This document shows, in pieces, positions 52,319 to 62,651 of a DNA stretch of 64,000 bases. The position numbers were made by a program, and so were the translations under genes. The DNA lies in the NCBI RefSeq assembly GCF_900324485.2, contig NC_046651.1, positions 7,470,605 through 7,534,604 of the forward strand. Direction: 5' to 3'. How positions within the stretch are numbered: the stretch's first letter is position 1; the number at the start of each line of letters is the position of its first letter. The notes beneath the pieces are model-generated. The model ran no database searches. It saw only the letters and a list, made by a program, of their open reading frames with translations, and was not told the origin of the DNA. The stretch comes from Mastacembelus armatus (lineage: Eukaryota > Chordata > Actinopteri > Synbranchiformes > Mastacembelidae).

Positions 52319-54715
52319 GGCACCAAACAAACAAATGAAGCAAATACACAGCAAATATACAATGAAGTGCAGGTTGTATGTGGGTCCAGTAAAATAGCAC
52401 CATGCCTGCTTCTCCTGCTTCTTCTCTGAAACGTAGCATTAAAAATGAGACATAGGGGGCAAAGAGAGCTGCAGTTATATGGACCAATGTACATATAACT
52501 TACAATAAAGACACTTTTCATAAAATCAGACACAGCCGACCTTTAGATTTACAGATTTGTCAATCCCTTCAGGAACAATCAGGTCATCCTCCTGCTGCAT
52601 AATGTTTGTCATTCATCCCTGTTCTCTTCTCTTTCAAGTGTGGTGCCAGAAGACCAATAGACAACAGTTGATTGGTTCATTTATTTTCCAATGAATAAAT
52701 AAATGAATGAAAAAGCTTCATGACGCAAGCACACACTTGATCAGATGAAGAAGATGAAGATGAGAAGGAGAGCATGTGTGAGGGTGAGGCTGTTGTTGCC
52801 ATGGAGATTCAATAGCACAGACATGTGCTTTTTATCTTTTTTAATTACTTGGATTTACCAACCACGTAATCAGAACTCAAGTGCTTCTTCAGTACACTTA
52901 TTGAATAAAGTGTACTTCTGTCATGTCCTGTATATGCCTTTGCCAGAGAGAGAGCATTTATGGTGTTTATTTTAGAGAAACTGGGTTTTTTATTTTTTAC
53001 ATTAGGTTGCAATTTAGACTAGATTCATAGTCATTATTATAGAAATAAGCAGATTTACAGGTTTCTTCCAGTTCCTTCCAGGTTTTAAGGAATTCTACAA
53101 TCCACCTGTCCAAATTTATACTATTGTGGTGGGGTATGTGAAGAGTTCGGCTTTTCTTTGCTTAAATGACTGTGACATTTCCAATACCTTAGGCTTCTTC
53201 AGGGGATTACAGTGATGTGGTTTTTAAAAAAGCCATGTTCACTGCTTTTGGAGGACATGGAACTGATTATAGCTGCAGAGCGGCTCTGCTCTCAGTGTAC
53301 GTCTTGCTGTCTCGTGCCGTGTCTGTCAGCGAGTAGAACACCTGCTTGGTTTTGTGCAGGTTGAAGTCTGTCAGTAATGTGCTGTGCGTGGAATCCACTG
53401 ATGCATGTACTGCAAATAGTCACTCCATAAAATATATTTTTTTAGACCAATTTTTTTTAAAAATTGTTATTTCCCACATCTCTTCAGCATCATAGGACAT
53501 GAGATCTCAGATTTGTCATTAGTCAGGTTTGTGAACATGCTCTGTTTAGTTTTGATTACAAATTCAGCAATTAAGCTGTAAATTCCCTAAATCTCTTGTT
53601 AATGAGCTGTTTGTTTTAAGGCCATGCTGTTACACGCTAATGGCACTCTTCGATTAGTGCTGTATTAAACACAGCTGGTGGCAATCGGTTCGACTCATTA
53701 GATCAGTATAACAACACAGACACAGGGCCCTTATTAAAGCAATCAAGCATGTACTCAAGAGTAAATCTGCAATTAACTCACTTGAGACAAATGGCCAAAA
53801 CAAAACAAGGGAAATCTTTGACTGAAGTGTAATGTGCTTTTGATTGGATTTAGAATGTGTAGGTAGACACATTTATCAATTTATTATTGGTCTGTGTGAA
53901 CTTTTAACAGTTCTCTCTGAGATGCATGAGCCTTTTTATGTTTCAACAAACCAAGAAGTCTCAATGAACAGAGACTGTTTTGGGGCATCTTTTTCATAAG
54001 AAAAGGAACCTCTAAATCTTTAAGTGTCTTCTATGTCTAAAGCCATTTCACTGCAGTGTGCAGTCTGCCAGTTTACAGGGGGTTATACTGTTTTAATATT
54101 GTCTAGAAATTAAAGTTGTAACTTAATTCTGGATTATTTTACTGTCCAGTTCTGATGAAAAAGGAAAGTTGTTCTTTGCATCTGTGCTTTCATCCAGAGA
54201 CAGTTGTGATTTTTCCCCGAGGTAAATGTAATGTTATGGTCTCTTTCTTGAAGAGTGTCATTCAGGGAGAAAATGTTCCTCACAAATCCACTCTAAACTA
54301 GTATAGGTTATTTTTTTATCATTACAACTTGTATTTTTATATACATTTTTTTCAAACTAACTGGCAAGGTAAGTCTTTCCTTTGGAAAATAACTAACTCA
54401 TTGACAGTGATCTACACTGATTTTTGTGGAAATGGCCTCTTATCTACATCTATAGTGTGATTTTAGATTCAGTTTTTAGAATAATTCTGCCATGAATGAT
54501 AGTGAGCTTCCTGACATTGTTTAATAATGTTTTGATCCTTTCCGCTGTAATACAGGACACATCGACTTTCTATCTGGAACAGGTCAGTTTGTTAAAGGTG
54601 TGGGGCTTTTTTTAACCTTCCTGTTTGCATCTTTGTATTTCCTTTCAAAAGAAAAGTCTTTGAGTGTGGCTAACCTTTGTCTTGTATATATGTATAAATA
54701 AAGCCTTTTTTGAGA
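52319..54715 (+). other. tef: tef 3' UTR
   Basis: About 2.4 kb without coding signal, ending just after AATAAA (54697-54702). No recognised repeat apart from T- and A-rich runs. Confidence 0.65.
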
Positions 54716-55300
54716 AAGTCTTTACAGAGATGTTTCTTCAGAATCTAGCAGAATGAGCAGTTCATCTGACCAACCTTAATCCAACACAAATTAAAGCTCC
54801 TGTCCTTTTGGACCGAAGAGGTTTGAAAGTAAATCACCCACCATCCAACTGTTTATATGCAAAAAAGTTGTCTATATCTACTCTTTGAACTAAAGATTTA
54901 CTTGACAGTGCTCCAACATCATCTTACATCATTGTATTATTTATTTTGTTGGCTACGAAAACAGCATTGAGCAGCTTACATTGAAGTACTGTTGGAGTGA
55001 GCAAAAGATAGTAAAATGTTAGAAATACTGCCATCTGGTGGAGTAAATTGACATGAAGGAACAAAACAAAACGTGTGATACCGCCCGTCATCTTAAACTG
55101 GCAGAAAGTCACATTAAATATGTGAGGTAATATCTGTATTCATAAGATCTAGCGCATACACTGACCCTGAAATAGATTGTTTTAATACAAGATCAATATT
55201 AAGGAGTGTTTGTTTATGGAGACATCTAATTAGTCAAGCTTTGAATATCTTTGATCAAATAAAAGCAGCCACACAGGAGTAAAGACGGAAATATAAAAGT
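54716..55300. other. tef-phf5a spacer
   Basis: The 3' ends of tef and phf5a converge here. AT-rich, nothing recognised. The left end of phf5a's 3' UTR probably lies near 55285. Confidence 0.5.
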
Positions 55301-55381
55301 TTTATTGACAAGTCAAAAATGTTTCTTGAGGTTTTAAAGAAAAAGCTGAAAAACTAAAACCAGGACTCAAGCGAAGTGACT

Positions 55382-56997
55382 TCACCTCTTCTTGAAGCCA
55401 TACTTCTTCCTTTCATAAAACAAATCTGTTTTAGAGCTGCCCAGGTTTACAATCTTCGGACATCCATCTCGCTGTAAACAACACAAAAAGGAGTAAGATG
55501 AGTAATTAAAAACAATTGTCTTATAAGAAAATAAGGTACATGCTTTGGATTTAGGATTCAGTTAAGAGTTCCCCTAAGTTTTTTTTTACCTTATGGCTCA
55601 CTAGATTACAGTAACTAATACAAAATAGTGAAAATCTCACAGATATGTCCTACTCCAATCTTTCACTAATATCTCTTTTCTATTCAGTCTCTTTAATGTG
55701 GGAGAAAAAACCAGTAAAGCACAGATAAGCTTACTTACATCTTTCTCTTGGATTGTACACTCTTTACAGTAGTAGGCATCAGATACTCCAGGCCCTCCAC
55801 AGATCACACAGCGTCCCTGATAGGAACCGTAGTTACACTCATCACAGATGCGCACCAGTGTGCATGGTCTCACATAAGAATCACAGATGACACACTTGCC
55901 ATCACCTGAAAAGCAGGTAAGTGATGGGTGAGACAACTGATTGAGATGGTAGTACAATGCAAAAAATGTTGGAAAATGTACTGTAAAAAAGTTTTTCCAA
56001 CAATGTACCACATTGTTGGAAATTCTACAGCAGCTGAATGAAAGAGCTGGAAAGGTTATAAAAATGGCTTCTACTAAAATGTTTACCTTTCCATTAATGT
56101 CAAACAAACATACTTTTTTGGTGTTTTGTACTTTTTTGTATCAAGAACACCTAAAAATTCTAATAATTCATCATTAGGCCCAATGTCAGATTTCACAAAC
56201 GTTAATTTGGTGAACTTGTTTTGTAATCAGTCACGCTCATAAAAGCAATGCAGGAGAGGAGGAAAGTAGCAGTGGATTTCATGGTGGAACTCAGTTGTAT
56301 GTTTACAACAGACATAAGGGGAACTTTGCTCCACATAATAAATTAACAAACCACTGCTAAGCTGCAGGGAGTTTTTATGACGGAATGTGGATGGAGAGTG
56401 AATCCAGCCACTGGGCAAACCCTCAATAACTGGAAATCTGTTCTTCCATAGAACACATGCACATTGTCCCTGAGAACCTGAGAACCCCTAAAAGCCTGAT
56501 CCTACAACCGGCCCTGGTTCCAACGTCAGGCAACCAACAACATTTTCATTACTAATTAATTTAAATATTTTAATCATTGTATTGATAAGTTGGTCTATAG
56601 AATAACAGTTATATTATATTGCAGTCGCTTCAGTTACTTACATTTCTCGCAGAGTCTCCCGATAGCTGAGGAAGAAAACAAACGTCAAGGGTTAGCGTTT
56701 TCTTCTCTCTCCTGTTTTAGTACAATGTATTATTAAATATATTAGAGTAATAATCTGTGAAACTACAACACTGGTCATCCTTGAGACTTTAGCCAGTAGG
56801 TGGGTAACAATGGCTAACACCACTCATGTTAGCATGTTAGCATGGCTGCTAACGTTCTCACGTACAAAACAAAAATAAAAGACACCCAGGAGCGACAAAA
56901 ACAACATGCGGAGTAATGAGTCGAGTTAAATGGGTTCGAACATACCAACACCGGCTTGTTTTCTGCAGAAGATCAAATCCGGATGATGTTTAGCCAT
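55382..56997 (-). CDS. phf5a: phf5a: SF3b 14b spliceosome subunit
   Basis: Minus-strand exons 56997-56946, 56665-56642, 55905-55739 and 55471-55382 give 110 codons plus stop, exactly the length of PHF5A in animals. PHF5A is part of the SF3b complex of U2 snRNP, contacts the branch-point adenosine with SF3B1, and is the site of splice-modulator binding. The small zinc knot protein is fully cysteine-paired: [47 protein letters not shown], and the tail KYGFKKR. It is essentially identical to the human protein as I recall it. It lies head-to-head with the LINE and KIX-gene region. Confidence 0.97.
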
Positions 56998-57356
56998 TGT
57001 GGAATAACGTATGGTAAGCGCTGCTGATTCGAGGCAACTTTCACCTTTGACCTGAAAACTTTGCCCTAGGATTTCTATTAGCGCCACCTAGCGTCTCCAA
57101 ACCACAGCGCTCCAAAACATAAGATGAGACATTAATACGACTGTTGTATCGCTTTATAGCTCTTTACATAAATATAAGTTAATAATTTGTTTTCATAAGA
57201 AATGTGACTATTTACTTTAAATAAAAAAATAAAAACAAAATGAGCTTTATAGAAGTCGGTCAAATTTTAAAATTTTTTCTTGGACACATACTTTTTTAAT
57301 CTATATTTTACTGAATGTAGAAAAGCAGTAAAGTCACCACTGAAAATGTGAGCTTA

Positions 57357-58280
57357 TATGTCCAAAAGACTAATAGTTAAAACTGTCAATGTTTACAGCA
57401 GAGATTGTTGCTATAGTTTTTGGTCTGCATTGGGTAGAACAAGTTCAGCCACTAAAAACTGTTATTTGCTCAGATTCAGCAGCAGCACTTAGGGGTTTAA
57501 CATCAACACAGACTGTTAGAGAAGACCTCATGACAGAAATACACATCATGCTATTATGGTTGCAGAGGTTGGGCTTAGACATTCCGTTTTGTTGGATCCC
57601 TGCACATATGGATGTTAAAAGAAACAAACAAGCAGATAAGTTGGCAAAAAAAGCTCTAAAACTCCATAATGATGAATCATTGAAGTTGCCTATGGTAGGG
57701 GAGAAGCAAAATCATTAATTAGAACAGAAATCAACCTTGCATGGCAGAGAGAGTGGGACTTAGATACAAAAGGGAGACATTACCATAGAACACAGAAATC
57801 GGTTAATACAAGACAGATCAGAGGAACAGGAGTTAGGAGGAGAGAGGAGGTGATATTCACACAGTTAAGTATTAGACATGCAGGTGTAAGACCAATTGTG
57901 TATTTAGTGGGAAAAAGCCAGATGGATCTTTGCTGGTGGTGTGGTGCACTTGAAGATGTTGAACATGTTATTATACAATGCCACAGATACAGTACAGAGA
58001 GAGAAACTCTAAAAGGAATAGCACAGGAGGCTTAAAATCACAATGAAGTCAAGAAACAAGGGCAATTCGAATATATATATTATGGAGACAGGATCAGGAA
58101 ACCACATATAGAGACCTAGGGGAGGCCTCTTTATTTATTTTGTTAGTCTTTTTTACTATGGGAATAAATCAGTTCAAAGCCATGACCCTGTACACTCCGC
58201 TACAGTAGGGGGCGGTATGCACCTTCTTGTTGGTTTGTAATCCGCCAATAAATGTAAAGAAGAAAAAGAAAAACAACAAT
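57357..58280 (+). mobile_element. RNase H-bearing LINE, 3' fragment, copy 1
   Basis: Encodes an RNase H domain (57389-57715: AEIVAIVFGLHWVEQ, ICSDSAAALRGL, FCWIPAHMDVKRNKQADKLA) and a zinc-knuckle-like end (CWWCGALEDVEHVIIQCHRY). Its 3' tail reads CTACAGTAGGGGGCGGTATG ... AATCCGCCAATAAA followed by an AAGAAGAA-rich tail. These features suggest an I-group (Nimb-like) LINE. It is about 98% identical over 0.78 kb to 61650-62430 and 5'-truncated at about 57357. Its tail abuts the presumed first exon of the KIX gene. Confidence 0.88.
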
Positions 58281-58340
58281 AACAACAAGAAGAGGAAGCG
58301 CAGCGATTGCAACTCTGTTTTCTCCACCGCTTTAGAAACA

Positions 58341-58816
58341 GTAAGTATTGTTTGATTATATCATTTTTTACGGTGTTATTCGGTTAGTTTGTTGTTTTTC
58401 GGCGTCTTGTGTTGACTTAAAAGAGGAAGAAGATGCGGGATTACTCTTCTGTTTTTGTCGTAGCTTGCTAACGTTAGCGTGGTATTGGCGAGTCTGTGTC
58501 GGACGTGGAGAGCAGCTAGCTCGGATGCTAACAGCCATTTTAGCCGGAGGTAGCTCTGTAGCTAACTGGGTCCCTTACTGTCGCTCCCGGGTCTAATGGC
58601 CACTTTAGTCCGGGTGATAATAAGCCGAATGCCAGGCCAACTTATGGTAAAGTTTCTTGGCGTTTTACAGATGTGCCAAAGTGACAGTCAGCTACAGCTG
58701 CCCCCGTTGTGTAATTTGAGTTTTAAGGCTTTTAACATCTCACACAGTCGCTTGTTTTGCCCGATCATAACTCGGATCTTCTTCCCTGTTAGCTCCCGTC
58801 GATAATGTTAACGAAC
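58341..58816 (+). repeat. Inverted copy of ep300 intron 1 start
   Basis: Matches minus-strand 1613-1139 at about 96% by eye, from the GTAAGTATTG donor to GATAATGTTAACGAA. Upstream of the donor only the last few exon bases (GAAAC) resemble ep300 exon 1. Downstream, similarity ends at 58816 and sequence matching a different, internal part of p300 begins. Confidence 0.95.
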
Positions 58817-60143
58817 CAACAAGTCGATCTGCTGCAGGATGCTATGATGCATCTGAATGTGAACAGCCAAGGGTGAGTCTACCTACCATTCTGTTTGGCA
58901 AATGGCTTGATACAAAGCACCTGTCACAGCTAAGAGCTTTAGATTTTCAGGGCTGTACTTAGTTCTACATCAGCCCAGGGCACACATGTATGTTTTTTTT
59001 TATTTTTAAAGTTGGCTAACAATGATGCCTTCCATGTCTCTTCAGTATGATGAGCGATGGCAGTGGGGTCGGCTCCCTCCCCACAGCAGCCCCTCCGTCT
59101 GCCACGGGTATGAGGAAAAACTGGCACGAGGACATCACGCAGGATTTACGAAACCACTTGGTACATAAACTGTAAGTAATTAAGAGGAAGAATAATGTTT
59201 TTTCTGGCTAAAACTAGCTTTTACACCTCTGTTAAAAGTCGACTTAAGTCGACTTCACAAGCACTGCAAGCATCACAGGTATCGAGACAGGGTTGTATGT
59301 GAACAAGAGATTTATTCCTACTCTGTGGGAATGTTAACCACAAGAAACAGTAGGGCTTTGACTATGCACCCAAAGACACGCTGAACACACCCTGGCTAAA
59401 TCCTCTCACACCCACACAGAAACTCTGTTAAAAGGACTATGATTAGGGTACATATTGCCTAAACAAGAGAGGAGTTAATAGTTTTTTTTGTTTTTTTTTC
59501 TAACCTTTCTTCTGCTTTTGCTTTCCTTCCCTGTTTTTTCACCCATCCACAGTGTTCAGGCTATTTTTCCAACACCAGACCCCGCTGCTCTTAAGGACCC
59601 TCGAATGGAGAACCTAGTAGCCTATGCCAGAAAGGTTGAGGGAGACATGTATGAGTCAGCAAACAGCAGGGTAAGTTTTCTCAAAAAAGGAGGTGGGAAC
59701 TTTTGGGAATCTGTCATTTTGGAGCTACAGCCAGCTGCTAAGTCATGGGGTTGGTTTCAAAAGTAAAAAATGTCACAGTTCTTATACTGTTGCAGGAAGT
59801 GAGTGCAGACCTAGAGCACATGATTCTCACTGGTGAATTATGAGATTAAATGCAAAGGTTTGGCAAACCAAAACTCCTGGGTTCCTCTGTGAGAGGCTGT
59901 TTGGGTCCAGTTTATCTTTGCAAAATAGCCAGAAATTTGATGTTATTGTTAATGACTTGTCTTTTTCATTACTATTGTTTCTTTCTTTTCTTCTTTGGTC
60001 ATGCTAAAACTTTTTTTTTTTTTTTTGCTATTATGCTCTTTCAACAGGCTGAATACTATCACCTCCTAGCAGAGAAGATTTTCAAAATCCAGAATGAACT
60101 AGAGGAGAAGCGGAGGACCCGGCATACTAACATTATGTCATAA
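58805..60143 (+). CDS. p300-derived KIX-only protein gene
   Basis: Exons 58805-58872, 59046-59171, 59553-59670 and 60048-60143, all with GT-AG introns, give 135 codons plus stop. Residues 8-48 ([20 protein letters not shown], then [11 protein letters not shown]) align with the p300 stretch just before KIX (LLSDSMLHSAINSQNPMMSE ... PTAAQPSTTG). Residues 49-129 are a KIX domain ([60 protein letters not shown]), six changes from human p300 as I recall it. KIX binds activation domains such as CREB pKID, Myb and MLL. Acetyltransferase, bromodomain and TAZ parts are absent. The last six residues, HTNIMS, are not p300-like. A non-coding exon ending at 58340 and an acceptor at 58792 (cttccctgttag) are likely. 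It may act as a decoy or adaptor in the nucleus; this is inference. Confidence 0.85.
59236..59255. repeat. Perfect 20-bp palindrome
   Basis: AAGTCGACTTAAGTCGACTT, two copies of the 10-bp palindrome AAGTCGACTT, in the KIX gene's second coding intron. No known role. Confidence 0.9.
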
Positions 60144-60144
60144 T

Positions 60145-62592
60145 TGAACGAAACATCAATGTTAATGGGGTTGTAAAAGAACATATACAACAATTCCTGT
60201 TTTAGTTGAAGATGACCATGTGGCAATGAATAATGAAGAAAAGCCTAATTTGCTTGGAAAAATGTTTGCAAGTGTACATAGTGAAGACCTTTGTGAAAAT
60301 AGACAAAGGAAATAGGAGTTAATTAAAGAAAACCCTAATGTGAACAGGAAGACTGAAGGGATGGAGTCAAGTTTAGATCCGGATTAAAAGGTGATTTAGA
60401 TGGAAGTTACTCTGCTACTGGACAAGATCAGATTTACTATGCAATGCCGAAACAGTTACCAGATGAGATGTTACGTATTATTCTAGAGTTATTTAGAATG
60501 AAGGGAAACTTCCCAAGACAGGGAAAAGTGCAGTGATTCTACCATTTGTTAAAACAGGAAAAGCTCCAGCTAACACAGGAAACTATAGACCTATAGCTTT
60601 AACCTCCTATTTAGATAAATAAATGGAAAGATTATTGTGAAAAGACTGGTATACTATTTAGAACATAAAGAAATAAGTCCATGTCGAGTGGTTTTTGTAA
60701 GGGTAGCATCCTATAGATGCTAATAGAAGATGAGTAATAATAAAGAAAAGACTCTCAATATGAAAGAAATAATGGCAGCAATATACATAGATATTGAAAA
60801 AGCATATAACCGTGGAAGGAAGGATTATTAATTAAAATGTAAACTGGGTGTAGAAGGAAAGATGTATAATTGGATAATGGACTTCTTATCACAACAAGCA
60901 TTTAGGGTTAAAGTAGGATCATCCATATCAATTAAATTTAAAATGGAATATCTCAAGGAAGTGTAATCAGCCCTGTCCTGTTTAACATAAGTGACATATA
61001 TGAATGTACATGCAGTAAACGCTACATTATATGCAGTTGATGGGACAATATGAGAACGGGAAAAATGTCAATCATGTAATTAAAACTCTTCATAAAGTTC
61101 TACATATTGTTGAAAGCTGGTCATATGAATGGGGTTTCAAAATTTCAGTAACAAAAACATGTTTTATATTTCCACGAAAGAAAATACTACCGAATATAGA
61201 TTTATTTTTATATGGAAAGCATTTAGAAAGAGTGAAAGAATTCAAATATCTAGGACTATGGTTTGATGAAAAGAATACTTGGAATACACATATAAAGCAG
61301 ATAGAAATAAAATGTAAAAAAAGTATTCAATCTTGGGGAGCGGAAAAGCAGTCATTATTAGATAAATATCAAATCCTAATAAGATTTGTTGTTGATTATG
61401 GATGTTTAGCTTATGGGAAAGCATGTAAAACAACTTTACAAAAACTAGACAGGATTCAGAATAGAGCATTGAGACTGTCTATAGGAGCTATGAGAGCTTT
61501 ACTAGTTAATGCTGTGTTGGTAGAAGCTGCAGAGGTACCACTACACCTCAGACGAGAGAAACTCTCACTAGCATACTGGGTCAGACTGAAAGAATCCTGA
61601 TAATGGACATGTAGGAATAGGTAAACAGACTACAGAGTTTAATATCAATATGTCCAAAAGACTAATAGTTAAAACTGTCAATGTTTACAGCAGAGATTGT
61701 TGCTATAGTTTTTGGTCTGCATTGGGTAGAACAAGTTCAGCCACTAAAAACTGTTATTTGCTCAGATTCAGCAGCAGCACTTAGGGGTTTAACATCAACA
61801 CAGACTGTTAGAGAAGACCTCATGACAGAAATACACATCATGCTATTATGGTTGCAGAGGTTGGGCTTAGACATTCAGTTTTGTTGGATCCCTGCACATA
61901 TGGATGTTAAAAGAAACAAACAAGCAGATAAGTTGGCAAAAAATGCTCTAAAACTCCATAATGATGAATCATTGAAGTTGCCTATGGTAGGGGAGAAGCA
62001 AAATCATTAATTAGAACAGAAATCAACCTTGCATGGCAGAGAGAGTGGGACTTAGATACAAAAGGGAGACATTACCATAGAACACAGAAATCGGTTAATA
62101 CAAGACAGATCAGAGGAACAGGAGTTAGGAGGAGAGAGGAGGTGATATTCACACAGTTAAGTATTAGACATGCAGGTGTAAGACCAATTGTGTATTTAGT
62201 GGGAAAAAGCCAGATGGATCTTTGCTGGTGGTGTGGTGCACTTGAAGATGTTGAACATGTTATTATACAATGCCACAGATACAGTACAGGGAGAGAAACT
62301 CTAAAAGGAATAGTACAGGAGGCTTAAAATCACAATGAAGTCAAGAAACGAGGGCAATTCGAATATATATATTATGGAGACAGGATCAGGAAACCACATA
62401 TAGAGACCTAGAGGAGGCCTCTTTATTTATTTTTTATTTATATATGTATTTATTTATTTACCTAGTTGTTTTTTGTCTATTTCAACTAACTGGGAATTAA
62501 TCCCTTGAAAGCCATGGTGCTACACACTCCGCTACAGTAGGGGGCGGTATGCACCTTCCAATCCGCCAATAAATTGAACGAAGAAGAAGCGT
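60145..62592 (+). mobile_element. RNase H-bearing LINE, longer 3' part, copy 2
   Basis: Contains the region before reverse transcriptase (about 60200-60330, KPNLLGKMFASVHSEDL), a decayed RT core (60530-61030, GNYRPIALTS, AIYIDIEKAYN), an intact 189-codon RT C-terminal frame (61031-61597, LERVKEFKYLGLWFDEKNTW), and the RNase H and CCHC-like end (61681-62327) shared with copy 1. The 3' tail is GCTACAGTAGGGGGCGGTAT ... AATCCGCCAATAAA plus GAAGAAGAAG. It has several stops and frame changes, so it is inactive. It is truncated at its 5' end, within about 25 bases of the KIX gene's coding end. Confidence 0.9.
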
Positions 62593-62651
62593 CCGCCGAC
62601 TACTTAGCTGTGACGTCACCATTGACCGACACATCTTTGTCAGTGAACAAA
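62593..62651 (+). promoter_or_regulatory. aco2: aco2 core promoter with CRE
   Basis: A perfect CRE palindrome, TGACGTCA, at 62611-62618, 34 bases before the aco2 ATG. The LINE tail ends only about 20 bases upstream of it. Confidence 0.6.

Noticed and set aside
58805-60143. The KIX gene as a processed retrocopy of ep300
   Set aside because: It keeps three coding introns and a copy of intron 1, so it arose at the DNA level.
57357-62592. The two LINE copies as LTRs or a retrovirus-like element around the KIX gene
   Set aside because: They encode LINE-type reverse transcriptase and RNase H, lack LTR ends, and are of different length with separate 5' truncations.
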